A stretch of 64,000 nt of DNA from Halobacteriovoraceae bacterium (GTDB lineage Bacteria > Bdellovibrionota > Bacteriovoracia > Bacteriovoracales > Bacteriovoracaceae), in assembly GCA_002711995.1 (NCBI GenBank), contig PASN01000010.1:256485-320484 (forward strand), given 5' to 3'. The notes below the pieces were generated by a model. It had not been told where the DNA came from, made no database searches, and saw nothing but the letters and a program-made list of their open reading frames with translations. Shown in pieces: positions 16,475 to 24,592 of this stretch. Position numbers and translations under genes: made by a program. How positions within the stretch are numbered: position 1 is the first letter of the stretch; every line of letters starts with the position of its first letter.

Positions 16475-17459
16475 GAGCTATTTTTTAATTTTCCTGGGAA
16501 TTTTTCTTCTCTTCATAGTTGTAATGGATTCCTTTACAACTATCTTTAGTCCTAGAGGAGCTGGAAAGGTAACAAGTTTTTGGGGGCACTTTTATTGGTC
16601 TCTTCTTTTGAAGATTCATTACAAAAGACCCATTCATAGAGTCTTAGAAGTGTTTGGACCACTATTTACAATACTTACTGTGATCTGCTGGTACTCTTTG
16701 ATTTACCTAGGGTGGTTTTTAGTATTTGCATCTAATGAAGATTCAGTAATTATTAATACCACCAAGGCCAATACTACACTATCAGAAAAATTTTATTTTC
16801 TAGGTGCAACAATGGCGACCACAGGTTACGGGGATACTGTCCCTTCCGCCCTGCCTTGGACAGCTCTGGGAAACTTTTCAGCTACAGGAACCACGCTTCT
16901 ATTAACCATTTCATTATCCTATGTTTTACCCGTACTACAGGCGGCGCAAAAACGTAGAGTGCTTGGGCAAACAGTGTTCGCTCAAGGAAGCAATGTTTTA
17001 GAGTTTTACGATTCAGCAACAAGGTCCGATGGAGACTTCGACCAAATAATCTTGAATATTGCAAAACTGTTGCAAGTCCACTCCGACAATCACAAAATTT
17101 ATCCGGTCCTACATTTCTTCCACAATTCAAACAAAGACAATTCAAGTTCAATAGCTGTCTTAATGGTCACTGACGCTCTATTTATTTCTCAATTCAGAAA
17201 GGAAGGTCTTTCTCTATCAAAAACAACGATCAATTCTCTCAACAATGCGGTAAAAACCTATATTCAGCACAAGTTCAACACAGAGGATCATAAGACTGAC
17301 TTTGAAGAGGATTTAATTAAATTCAAGTGCATCTTAGATAAATTGAAATATCAAGCTTCTCCACAAGAACTCAAAGCGAGATTAAGGAAATATAGAGAAG
17401 TTAGAGTGCCCCTACTTTCTATTTGCTATAATGATGGCTGGGGCCAGGAAGATCAGTGA
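16473..17459 (+). CDS. Two-helix potassium channel-like protein
   Basis: A 328-aa inner-membrane protein. Hydrophobic helices at residues 1-20 and about 60-90, a pore helix and the selectivity filter TTGYGDTVPSA (about 115), then the inner helix TALGNFSATGTTLLLTISLSYVL. The filter is that of potassium channels (KcsA-like pfam Ion_trans_2). About 170 cytoplasmic residues follow that show no TrkA-N nucleotide-binding motif, so the gate ligand is unknown. The start is TTG at 16473, supported by GGAGG in a hairpin loop. It lies convergent to the ArsR-type gene. Confidence 0.85.
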   Translation: MSYFLIFLGIFLLFIVVMDSFTTIFSPRGAGKVTSFWGHFYWSLLLKIHYKRPIHRVLEVFGPLFTILTVICWYSLIYLGWFLVFASNEDSVIINTTKANTTLSEKFYFLGATMATTGYGDTVPSALPWTALGNFSATGTTLLLTISLSYVLPVLQAAQKRRVLGQTVFAQGSNVLEFYDSATRSDGDFDQIILNIAKLLQVHSDNHKIYPVLHFFHNSNKDNSSSIAVLMVTDALFISQFRKEGLSLSKTTINSLNNAVKTYIQHKFNTEDHKTDFEEDLIKFKCILDKLKYQASPQELKARLRKYREVRVPLLSICYNDGWGQEDQ

Positions 17460-17465
17460 GACAAA

Positions 17466-17756
17466 TCAAAAGAGTTTAAGAAATGATTCCAAACGTCTTT
17501 TAAGTATAGTTGATGATACCGTGTAAAGCACGTCGTTTTTATGTTTGGTTGAACTAAGAATATTTGCGTCTTTTAAGGCCTTAAGATGTCTGCTCACCAC
17601 AGAGAAGTCCACCTCGCAGAGTTTAGCAAGTTCACTGATGTTGTGTTTATGGCAACTGTTTTCACACGTTGCAATATGTTCAAGCATGGTAAGTCGAATT
17701 GGATTTGAAAGAGTCTTAAAAATTAAGGCCAATTCTTCTTTTTCATTTTTCTTCAT
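17466..17756 (-). CDS. ArsR/SmtB-family regulator divergent to the metal-uptake operon
   Basis: A 96-aa winged-helix protein. LIFKTLSNPIRLTMLEHIA is the typical ArsR helix 1-2, ELAKLCEVDFSVVSRHLKALKDANIL the HTH, and NDVLYTV the wing. It has a candidate metal site in CENSCHKH (alpha3-type position) and one more Cys in the recognition helix region (KLCEVD). It reads divergently from a zinc-type uptake operon and shares a 66-base intergenic region holding a large palindrome. Family members usually repress efflux genes; control of uptake here is inference from position. Confidence 0.85.
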   Translation of the reverse strand: MKKNEKEELALIFKTLSNPIRLTMLEHIATCENSCHKHNISELAKLCEVDFSVVSRHLKALKDANILSSTKHKNDVLYTVSSTILKRRLESFLKLF

Positions 17757-17789
17757 AAAAACTCTTTACATAATAGAACACCATAAGGC

Positions 17790-17819
17790 AATCTACTTGC
17801 AAAATTATGCAAATAGATT
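17790..17819. promoter_or_regulatory. Palindromic operator between arsR-type gene and metal-uptake operon
   Basis: Imperfect inverted repeat AATCTAcTTGCAaaa / ttaTGCAAaTAGATT, with 11 of the first 12 arm positions symmetric (AATCTA-N-TTGCA on each side). It ends at the Shine-Dalgarno GAGG (17820-17823) of the barrel gene, so a bound dimer would block transcription or initiation on the plus strand and lie in the promoter area of the regulator. Confidence 0.7.
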
Positions 17820-17828
17820 GAGGTGTAT

Positions 17829-18938
17829 GTGAAGTCTGTATCTGTAATTCTACTTTTAGCTTTCGCCATTGGAAATGCCAATGCGCAAAACAACCGACAA
17901 CTAATTAACTGGTTTGCCGGAGCTGACATCGTTGGCACCGCAAATTCTGAGAGTGAGCTGCCATCCGATGCGATGGTTAGAGAGTTTGAACTCTCCGCAA
18001 ACGCTCATATTGACCATATTTGGGAAGGCACTCTTACCCTATCCAAGCATAGAGAGCCAGGCCAAGAGGATGATCCACCTGCCGAAGTGCATGAGGCGTT
18101 TGTATTCTCAAACAGCATCGTTGAACAGGGACATCTTAAGCTTGGAAAGTTCTTTCTTGGAGTTGGAAGACTTAATCGTTTTCACAGACATGACTGGGCA
18201 TTTACAAACGCTCCCTACTACCATGAACAATTCTTTGGCACCGAGGGTGTAAAAGACACAGGTGTTGAGTATAGTAAATTGCTTTCAACTGAAAGGTATA
18301 TAAACCTAACACTTGGATTAACAAACGGTAGAGAATTTGTTCACTCTCATGACCACGAGCACGAAGAGGAAACCAGTGAACACGGTGCGGCCCATGTTCC
18401 AACCCACTACGCCAGACTTTCTTCTTTTAAAGAGTTTAGCACGACCGAAGGTCTTGAGTACGGGCTTAACTATATAGGCAGAACAGACTCTGAAGGAATC
18501 AAGTACAGCTATGCCGGCGTTGATTTTGTTTATAAAAACAGGGTGAGACGATTTGTGGACACCCTGGCCCAATTTGAATTATGGCAAAGAAGCACTACCC
18601 ACGACAGCGAGAATCATAAGGATCTTGGAGCATACCTTTACCTTGAGAAGGGCATGAACCAGAATCACTCCTTTGGTTTTAGACTGGACTATTTCAAACC
18701 AGACTCCGAGGAACATGATGAGGAAGAGTCTCATGATCACGAGCACGGCCTTGAAGTTGAAAACGAGCTGTATACTGCCGGTTTTAGCTACATTTACACA
18801 AACAGCGAGTTTTTAAAAACACGATTTACAGTTTCAAGATCTGAGGGTTTTGTTGTAGAAGAAGAGGAAGTGGGCAATACCAAGGCCAGTCTGCAGTTGG
18901 TATTTAGCATTGGAGCGCACCCTGCTCACTTGTACTAG
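17829..18938 (+). CDS. His-rich outer-membrane barrel of the metal-uptake operon
   Basis: About 369 aa. GTG at 17829 is preferred (signal MKSVSVILLLAFAIGNANAQ, GAGG five bases upstream); a GTG two codons earlier is also possible. The mature chain is amphipathic beta-rich and ends with an aromatic residue (HPAHLY), as for a porin-like barrel. Two acidic His clusters, HSHDHEHEEETSEHGAAH and HDEEESHDHEHGLE, lie in likely extracellular loops and would attract Zn, Ni or Co ions. It is the first gene of an operon with ZnuA/C/B-like genes, so it is a candidate outer-membrane metal entry channel. No TonB box or plug domain is seen. Confidence 0.78.
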   Translation: MKSVSVILLLAFAIGNANAQNNRQLINWFAGADIVGTANSESELPSDAMVREFELSANAHIDHIWEGTLTLSKHREPGQEDDPPAEVHEAFVFSNSIVEQGHLKLGKFFLGVGRLNRFHRHDWAFTNAPYYHEQFFGTEGVKDTGVEYSKLLSTERYINLTLGLTNGREFVHSHDHEHEEETSEHGAAHVPTHYARLSSFKEFSTTEGLEYGLNYIGRTDSEGIKYSYAGVDFVYKNRVRRFVDTLAQFELWQRSTTHDSENHKDLGAYLYLEKGMNQNHSFGFRLDYFKPDSEEHDEEESHDHEHGLEVENELYTAGFSYIYTNSEFLKTRFTVSRSEGFVVEEEEVGNTKASLQLVFSIGAHPAHLY

Positions 18939-18941
18939 ATT

Positions 18942-19829
18942 ATGAATAAACTTTTTTTGCTTTTTATTTCTTTTAACGCATTTGCCGCAATAGAGGTTGT
19001 CACCACCCTTCCGGAGTTTAAATGGGTGGTTGATCAAATTGGAAAGGAACACGTAAGTGTCAAAAGCTTACTAAGTGGGAACGAAGACCCTCACTATATT
19101 GACGCAGTTCCTTCATTCATTGTGAAGTCTAGCAAAGCGGACCTACTAGTAAAAAATGGTATGCAATTAGAGACTGGCTGGGTTCCCAAAGTCATCCAAA
19201 TGGCGGGGAACTCTAAAATAAAAGAAGGAAATGCGGGGCACTGCGACGCTTCCGCCGATGTGGATAAGGCAAACCCAATCAAGAACTTTAATCGTTCCAT
19301 GGGTGATGTCCATCCTGCGGGCAATCCTCACTACTCCCTATCCGTTGTCCAAATGAAAAATGTGGCCAACACAATTTTCAAGTGTCTTTCTAAGGTCAGT
19401 CCTAAAAAGAAGAGTGAGTTCAAGGCCAACTTGAATAAAACCATTTCCAAACTAAACAAACTGCACAAAGAACTTAAAGAGAAAGCGAAGGGCCTTAAAG
19501 GTAAGACTTTCATGACTTATCACCTGGAGTTTGTTTATTTCTTTAAGGATTTTGGCCTGAATGGCGTTGGAACTTTGGAAAAGGTGCCAGGGGTCCTTCC
19601 CTCTGCTGCCCAGCTTTTAGAGAAATCAAAATTGGCAAAGAAAGAAAACGTGGATCTAATTCTTGCGAGCACCACCAATCCAAGAAAGTATCTTGAAAAG
19701 TTTAAGGAGATCACTGGCGTTCCTTACACTCAGCTTAATTTACATATGAGTGACAAGTACGACGACTATATAGACTACCAAAAGTCCCTACTCGAAGAGA
19801 TTGTAAATAGTGTTAATCAAAGCAAGTAA
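18942..19829 (+). CDS. znuA: Zinc/manganese-type ABC substrate-binding protein
   Basis: A 295-aa periplasmic protein of cluster A-I (ZnuA/TroA type). Signal peptide MNKLFLLFISFNAFAAIE; metal-ligand candidates are the His in NEDPHYID, the His in GNPHYSL and the His in TYHLEFVYFF, with the fourth ligand probably an Asp near the C-terminus. The backbone helix region KKSEFKANLNKTISKLNKL is also typical. No His-rich loop, which is common in zinc-specific members, so the metal could be Zn or Mn. It starts 3 bases after the His-rich barrel gene and overlaps the ATPase gene by 20 bases. Confidence 0.88.
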   Translation: MNKLFLLFISFNAFAAIEVVTTLPEFKWVVDQIGKEHVSVKSLLSGNEDPHYIDAVPSFIVKSSKADLLVKNGMQLETGWVPKVIQMAGNSKIKEGNAGHCDASADVDKANPIKNFNRSMGDVHPAGNPHYSLSVVQMKNVANTIFKCLSKVSPKKKSEFKANLNKTISKLNKLHKELKEKAKGLKGKTFMTYHLEFVYFFKDFGLNGVGTLEKVPGVLPSAAQLLEKSKLAKKENVDLILASTTNPRKYLEKFKEITGVPYTQLNLHMSDKYDDYIDYQKSLLEEIVNSVNQSK

Positions 19830-20349
19830 CTCCGAACTTAGCACTTCCACCGGAAAAATCCTTCTTAAGGACATTTCTTTTGAAATATCCCACGGTGAGC
19901 TTATTCACGTCGTAGGGCCTAATGGGATTGGCAAATCCAGTTTATTCAAAGCGATCTTTAACCTTGATGGCCTAAAAATCTCCAATCTAGAAAGAGCAAA
20001 GTTTGAACACTTCTTTCTTCCACAAATGGAGAATAAGGAATTTTTACTGCCTCTTAGACTTGGTGAGCTCTCCACTGGAGTTGGCCTTGTACCGACTAAA
20101 AAGAAGCAGCTGGAGTGGAATAAGGCCAGTGGAGGTGAGCGCAAAAAAGCGCTAATCGATAGAGCGCTCTCTCACGACTGTGACCTTTACGTTTTGGATG
20201 AGCCGTTTAATCACTTGGACAAGAACTCTATAGAGAAAGTAAATTTAAAGATCGAAGAGTTAATTCAGGCCAATAAAACTGTAATTTTAATTAGCCACAA
20301 TCCACCAGAAATAGAGCACAGAATAATGGATGTAGCAAAATGGAGTTAA
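19810..20349 (+). CDS. znuC: ABC transporter ATPase for zinc-type metal uptake
   Basis: A 179-aa ATPase, shorter than the usual 230-250. Walker A GPNGIGKSS, Q-loop FLPQ, signature ASGGERKKALIDRAL (canonical LSGGQ), Walker B LYVLDEP, and switch His in LISHN. All functional motifs are present; the missing part is the C-terminal tail and some of the helical region. GTG start at 19810 lies within the end of the binding-protein gene (20-base overlap), and the gene ends 10 bases inside the permease gene. It powers metal import with the adjacent permease. Confidence 0.87.
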   Translation: MLIKASNSELSTSTGKILLKDISFEISHGELIHVVGPNGIGKSSLFKAIFNLDGLKISNLERAKFEHFFLPQMENKEFLLPLRLGELSTGVGLVPTKKKQLEWNKASGGERKKALIDRALSHDCDLYVLDEPFNHLDKNSIEKVNLKIEELIQANKTVILISHNPPEIEHRIMDVAKWS

Positions 20350-21182
20350 TTGGATTTTACCTTCTAAACATTGTTGTAGGGGCCATACTATCGGTGATTC
20401 TCGGCCTTTATGGGGCACATGTCGTTGCAAGAAATAAAACAATAGAAACAATTCTTCTGGGGCAGTCCATTCAGGTGGGAATCTTACTTGGGGTTATACT
20501 AGGAAAGTTGTTGCACATTGGTCACAATGACCACGGATTACATTTAGAGATCATAGTCAGCATTCTATTTACGTGTTTGCTGTACGGAGGATATGAGTGG
20601 GTCACAAAATCTAAAAAGCACGCAAAGACACCAATCCTAGTTTCCTTTTACACCTTTCTTGTGTCTTTAAGCTACCTGATTGTTGCCATTAGTCCACAAA
20701 TTGAGTCCCACATGGTTAAGGCCTTCTTAGGTGATATTGTCACGGCCTCCAGGTTGGAGCTTTATGTAATTATGGCCTTGTCTCTAATTTTTGCTGTTTA
20801 CTTTATTGTGAAGCAAGATAGGATAAAGCTTCAAAGTTTTGACCTCTCCTCTTTTGGACATTTGGTTAGCTCCACAGGCAGAGCGGACTATGTCTTTTTT
20901 AACCTCATAGTTCTTTCCCTTATGATTTACAGCATTCACGTTCTAGGGATAGTGTTCACACTTTCTATGATGATCTTTCCAATAACCATTTCACAATTTA
21001 CAAAGCTCACTTTAAATAAGCTGTATTTGTTCATAGCTTTATTTGCACCTAGCTCAGTTGTTTTGGGGTTTGTTATGAACATCCAGTTCGAAGGACTTCC
21101 CACATCTTCACTCATGGTAATGAGCTATCTTGGTTTTGGGATTGTTTTAATTTTAATTCAAAAAATGATAGCTAAAGCTTAG
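20340..21182 (+). CDS. znuB: ABC transporter permease for zinc-type metal uptake
   Basis: A 280-aa integral membrane protein of the ABC-3 family (ZnuB/TroC). About eight hydrophobic helices; typical stretches are GAILSVILGLYGAHVVARNKTIETILLGQS near the N-terminus and YVIMALSLIFAVYFIV, HVLGIVFTLSMMIFPI later. A His-bearing loop (HIGHNDHGLHLE) at about residue 60 may handle the metal. Last gene of the arsR-divergent operon. Its stop overlaps the end of pldA by 4 bases on the opposite strand. Confidence 0.88.
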   Translation: MELIGFYLLNIVVGAILSVILGLYGAHVVARNKTIETILLGQSIQVGILLGVILGKLLHIGHNDHGLHLEIIVSILFTCLLYGGYEWVTKSKKHAKTPILVSFYTFLVSLSYLIVAISPQIESHMVKAFLGDIVTASRLELYVIMALSLIFAVYFIVKQDRIKLQSFDLSSFGHLVSSTGRADYVFFNLIVLSLMIYSIHVLGIVFTLSMMIFPITISQFTKLTLNKLYLFIALFAPSSVVLGFVMNIQFEGLPTSSLMVMSYLGFGIVLILIQKMIAKA

Positions 21183-22069
21183 TTCCCTAAAAGCTCTTTT
21201 GATGAGGCGGAAACTATATCTGTAAGGCTTATGCCAAAACCAATTCTTTCTGTCTTGTGATTATAATCTATAAGGTTTAGCCCGTAGCCATATCCAAGCT
21301 TGATATAGTATCTAAGTCCTTCCTGCCAAGGATAGCTATAGGAAAGCTCAATTCCTTGTTTTTCAGTGCCTGGCACGATTCGAGTTCCAAATCTCGCTTT
21401 AGAAAAAAGTCGATCAAACTTAAGCTCCCCATATCCCATGTATTTTGTAATATCTGGGTTGTCATCTCGATCTGACTCTTCAGGAACTCTACTCCAAACA
21501 GTGGCCCTCATAAAGATTTCCCCATAAAGGGCGGCAAAGCGAAAAAACCATCGGTTCCAGCTTCGAGAAAGCTCTTGAGTCTGCCCATTCGATTGATGAA
21601 CAAACCCAACATCGTAGGCCACCACTTTGCCACCAAGGACTTCCCATGTATTTTCAAGCATTCTTCTAGCGAAAATCTCAGGTGAGTAGTTGCTCTCTCT
21701 AAATGGCCTTGACCACTCTTCATTATAGAGCTGCCACCAAGCTTCATGAGTGTATCCCAGGAAGAGGTTAAACTCGGTTCCAAATAGCCGTCTCCCGGTA
21801 AGAGTCATAAAGCTTATCTGAAACTCTGCTTCGCTATGAAGGTAGTAGTCTCCCCTACCTCTAGTATTTTCGTTGTACAATACGTTGTAGACGTCTTCAT
21901 TAGGGTTTGAATTATAGCTAATTGGCAAAAGGTATGAGCCTTTGTGAGGCAGTAAAACGTAGGGTTTGTTGAGAATGGAATTATACTCTTTTCTCACAAG
22001 ATCAAAATTTGTGTCTGGAAACGCCTTAAGAACTACAACTAAATGAAAAAGCAAACAAATTTTTAGCAC
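21179..22069 (-). CDS. pldA: Outer-membrane phospholipase A (OMPLA)
   Basis: A 296-aa outer-membrane barrel. Signal peptide MLKICLLFHLVVVLKAFPD. The catalytic region GFVHQSNGQ followed by SRSWNRWFF contains the His and Ser of the OMPLA active site and the supporting Asn (His142, Ser144, Asn156 in E. coli). The upstream substrate-side motif SRPFRESNYSPE is also conserved. The enzyme hydrolyses phospholipids that reach the outer leaflet and works as a calcium-dependent dimer. In a predatory bacterium a role in prey membrane attack is possible but unproven. It is convergent with znuB, overlapping by 4 bases. Confidence 0.92.
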   Translation of the reverse strand: MLKICLLFHLVVVLKAFPDTNFDLVRKEYNSILNKPYVLLPHKGSYLLPISYNSNPNEDVYNVLYNENTRGRGDYYLHSEAEFQISFMTLTGRRLFGTEFNLFLGYTHEAWWQLYNEEWSRPFRESNYSPEIFARRMLENTWEVLGGKVVAYDVGFVHQSNGQTQELSRSWNRWFFRFAALYGEIFMRATVWSRVPEESDRDDNPDITKYMGYGELKFDRLFSKARFGTRIVPGTEKQGIELSYSYPWQEGLRYYIKLGYGYGLNLIDYNHKTERIGFGISLTDIVSASSKELLGN

Positions 22070-22124
22070 GCCATACCTTTGATTTTTTTAAAAGCTTATG
22101 ACAATGAAGGTTGATTGTCAGCTT

Positions 22125-22592
22125 CTACCTTTTAATCATTTTCGTGGTAATCTTATCAAAGGCGTTTGTGAACTTGGCCTTGTCCTTTGGGCCTAGTGGT
22201 GGAGGTCCTCCCACCATCTCTCCGCCATCCATTAATTCTTGCTTGAAATCACGCATGGAAAGTCTTTCACCGATATTTTCTTCAGTGTAAAGCTCCCCTC
22301 TCGGATTTATAGCAACTGCGCCCTTCTCTAGGACTAAAGCGGCAAGAGGGACATCCGCAGTTACAACAAGATCTTCTTTCTGGACGTTTTCCACAATATA
22401 GAAGTCGGCCACATCAGCTCCCTTCTCAACTTGTACAAGATTTATGTTAGGAGCTTGAGGAATGTTCATGTAACTGTTTGCGACGAGTGTGACCGATGCT
22501 TTCAAACGAAAAGAGGCCTTAAAAATAACTTCTTTGACCATTTTAGGACAGGCATCAGCGTCGATCCATATTCTAAGTTTTAGCTCTTCCAT
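22125..22592 (-). CDS. yaiI: YaiI/YqxD family (DUF188) protein
   Basis: A 155-aa cytoplasmic protein with the family signature RIWIDADACPKMVKEVIFKAS at the N-terminus, then VVTADVPLAALVLEKGAVAINPRG and the C-terminal GGPPPLGPKDKAKFTNAFD. The IDADACP and TADVPLA Asp residues resemble a PIN-type nuclease centre. Biochemical function is not established. It starts just after the terminator hairpin of the next gene upstream, so it is likely a separate unit. Confidence 0.9.
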   Translation of the reverse strand: MEELKLRIWIDADACPKMVKEVIFKASFRLKASVTLVANSYMNIPQAPNINLVQVEKGADVADFYIVENVQKEDLVVTADVPLAALVLEKGAVAINPRGELYTEENIGERLSMRDFKQELMDGGEMVGGPPPLGPKDKAKFTNAFDKITTKMIKR

Positions 22593-22609
22593 TTTTCACC
22601 TGTTTAAAA

Positions 22610-22634
22610 ACCAAAGGGGCCGGGCCCCTTTGGT
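22610..22634 (-). terminator. Rho-independent terminator of the metal-related operon
   Basis: Very strong hairpin ACCAAAGGGGC / GCCCCTTTGGT, 11 bp with a 3-base loop, 7 bases after the stop of the DUF3147-like gene. On the minus strand it is followed by TTTTT. This is the clearest intrinsic terminator in the window. Confidence 0.9.
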
Positions 22635-22641
22635 GTTTAAG

Positions 22642-22980
22642 TTACAATATTTTCATAATATGAGTGTGGATAAAATATCCAACACCCAATAAAGCAATTC
22701 CTACCGTGTAGCAAGTCCAAAAGCCAAAATTTAGTTTCTCCGCCAATAGAAATGGAACAAAAAACAACAATGACACTGGGATTGCAACAAAAACGCTTTT
22801 TGCGTAATCAACAGATTGTTTAGCGTCCCCCCACTCCATGTGAGAGAATGCCAGAGCTAAAAGAGTTGTAATAGGCAGTGCTGTGATGAACCCAGCGAGT
22901 CCAGTTTTCTTGCCTGACAGCCATGAAACAAAGCTAATCAGAACTGCGGCAACAATAGTTTTTCCGATGGCCAAATACAT
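22642..22980 (-). CDS. DUF3147-like four-helix membrane protein
   Basis: A 112-aa inner-membrane protein with four hydrophobic helices (TIVAAVLISFVSWLSG; LAGFITALPITTLLALAF; SVFVAIPVSLLFFVPFLLA; YTVGIALLGVGYFIH). The GKKTGLAGFITALPITTLLAL segment fits the DUF3147 pattern. Function unknown. The gene starts 2 bases after the small His-rich protein gene, so it belongs to the HupE operon, and it is followed by a strong terminator. Confidence 0.7.
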   Translation of the reverse strand: MYLAIGKTIVAAVLISFVSWLSGKKTGLAGFITALPITTLLALAFSHMEWGDAKQSVDYAKSVFVAIPVSLLFFVPFLLAEKLNFGFWTCYTVGIALLGVGYFIHTHIMKIL

Positions 22981-22982
22981 TA

Positions 22983-23330
22983 CTACTTCCCTGTAAAGTT
23001 AGCAGCAATAAACTCACCAGAAGGTGTTAGGAAGATAAAAAGCTTTTTGCCTTTAACTCCTTTTTCATTGATGAAAGTCACTAACCACTCTTTCTTCTTT
23101 CCAAAGGTTTTCTTTTCAGAAGCATCATGTTTCGCGTTTTTCCATGAAGTGTCTATCTTTTTGGACTCTATAAGTCGCTCAATCTGCTTCTTTCCTATTT
23201 CTACAGTCCTTTGTTTTGAAACGGCCACTATGGAGTGAGAGTGCCCATGTCCATGGGAGTGTCCATGTCCCGGGCCTGCAAAAGTTGCAAAGGAAATCAA
23301 AGCAGTGACGATTACTAATATTTTTTTCAT
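22983..23330 (-). CDS. Small His-rich periplasmic protein (DUF6488-like)
   Basis: A 115-aa exported protein: signal peptide MKKILVIVTALISFATFAG, then a His/Gly cluster GHGHSHGHGHSHS that should bind Zn, Ni, Co or Cu, followed by a small alpha/beta domain (VEIGKKQIERLIESKKIDTSW ... EWLVTFINEKGVKGKKLFIFL). Small proteins of this build are often encoded beside HupE/UreJ-like transporters, as here (12 bases after hupE). Likely role: metal binding or delivery in the periplasm, by inference. Confidence 0.7.
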   Translation of the reverse strand: MKKILVIVTALISFATFAGPGHGHSHGHGHSHSIVAVSKQRTVEIGKKQIERLIESKKIDTSWKNAKHDASEKKTFGKKKEWLVTFINEKGVKGKKLFIFLTPSGEFIAANFTGK

Positions 23331-23342
23331 TTTAAATTCTCC

Positions 23343-24119
23343 TTATAAATTATCATGCTGGTACTGTTCAGTTTTTTTGTTTTCCATGTCTAAATGGTGA
23401 TGAATATGGTTGTCTTCGCCAAAGCCAAACTCATCAGGGTTTGATGTGTGAAGATACCCATGAAGCTGCATTAACAGCAACATAAATCCTGCAACCATTA
23501 TGGCCCCGTTAAACACTCTGGATAACCGCTGAAACATATGATGTTTTCTTAGCTGGGTAATGATCAACAGCATAATTGCCAAAGCAAATATTTGACCAAA
23601 CTCCACCCCAACGTTAAAGGATATAATCCTCACCAACATCTCTGAGCCTTTTTCTCCCAACGGCAACTGCTGGAGTCTTGTTGAGAGGCCAAAGCCATGA
23701 ATAAGACCAAAAATAAAGACCATCCACAAGAGGTTTGGAGACCTTTTCAGTCCAAAGTATTCTTGAAAACCTTCGTTGTTGTCAAAACCTTTATAGATAA
23801 CAGATACGGCAATCACAGCGTCAACCAACCAATAGTTAGCGCTAATCCCAATAAATGTGGCAAGGATCAAGGTGATACTATGTCCAAGTGTAAATACACT
23901 AATAAACTTAAAAATATCCTTGAATCCTCTCAAAAAGAATATGACCCCAAACAAGAATAATAAATGGTCGTAGCCGGTAACCATGTGTTCAGCTCCAAGC
24001 CAAACATAATTTAAATAACCACCGCTTATCATTGCGTTCTTTGCTTCTTCACTAATACCGTGTGCGAATAAATTTAACGACATGAAAAATGCGGTCAGCC
24101 CTAACTGGACTTTAAACAT
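23343..24119 (-). CDS. HupE/UreJ-family metal transporter-like protein
   Basis: A 258-aa inner-membrane protein with signal-like start and the family hallmark YVWLGAEHMVTGYDHLLFLFGVIFF, whose His and Asp form the presumed metal path, then FTLGHSITLILATF and FIFGLIHGFGLSTRL (two more His-containing helices). The C-terminal tail HIHHHLDMENKKTEQYQHDN is His-rich. Family members move Ni or Co and, in zinc-limited bacteria, probably Zn. GGAGGGATT precedes the ATG. The gene is in a four-gene run with two His-rich secreted proteins and a DUF3147-like protein, close to the ZnuABC-like operon. Confidence 0.85.
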   Translation of the reverse strand: MFKVQLGLTAFFMSLNLFAHGISEEAKNAMISGGYLNYVWLGAEHMVTGYDHLLFLFGVIFFLRGFKDIFKFISVFTLGHSITLILATFIGISANYWLVDAVIAVSVIYKGFDNNEGFQEYFGLKRSPNLLWMVFIFGLIHGFGLSTRLQQLPLGEKGSEMLVRIISFNVGVEFGQIFALAIMLLIITQLRKHHMFQRLSRVFNGAIMVAGFMLLLMQLHGYLHTSNPDEFGFGEDNHIHHHLDMENKKTEQYQHDNL

Positions 24120-24163
24120 AATCCCTCCAATATTTTAAATTTGATTTTTTTTGAGAAGAAACT

Positions 24164-24535
24164 TTAAGATATGGGAGGCCTGAAAGGTTTGTCTGGAGAT
24201 GGTTTTGAAAAAAAGCTCTTTTCTCCAAAGCAGGTCTTAGTCGTAAGGAATCCGAGATTGGGCTCATTAAAGCTTGTGAAGCTTAAATGAATCTCATATT
24301 TTGGAGTTTTATTATGTTCATGATGATGTTCATGCTCTTCACCATCATCACTGTGTTTGTGAGAGTGAGTGTGAAAAACAATGTCAATGTTGTCATGGTG
24401 GGGTTGATTTACTTGAGCGAATTTATCTAAATGTTCTTGCAGCTCCTTCCAACTATCGCTTACTGGCCAAACGGCACTGCTCTGCAGGCAAACACATAGA
24501 AAAATGGAGAAAAGAATTGGCAAACATTTTCGCAT
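24164..24535 (-). CDS. His-rich secreted hypothetical protein
   Basis: A 123-aa protein with signal peptide MRKCLPILFSIFLCVCLQSS and a His cluster FHTHSHKHSDDGEEHEHHHEHN around residues 55-75, probably a metal-binding loop. The C-terminus is Pro-rich (SKPSPDKPFRPP). It lies 44 bases upstream of hupE on the same strand and is probably the first gene of that operon. Not recognised as a named family; similar small periplasmic His-rich proteins sit next to metal efflux or uptake genes. Confidence 0.6.
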   Translation of the reverse strand: MRKCLPILFSIFLCVCLQSSAVWPVSDSWKELQEHLDKFAQVNQPHHDNIDIVFHTHSHKHSDDGEEHEHHHEHNKTPKYEIHLSFTSFNEPNLGFLTTKTCFGEKSFFSKPSPDKPFRPPIS

Positions 24536-24592
24536 AGATAGATGTTACTGTGCCCAAAAATAAAACGCAAATCAAATACAAACTTCTGTTTT

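Noticed and set aside
19810-20349. The short ABC ATPase as a truncated pseudogene.
   Set aside because: All nucleotide-binding motifs are present and the gene overlaps its neighbours on both sides in a functional-looking operon.
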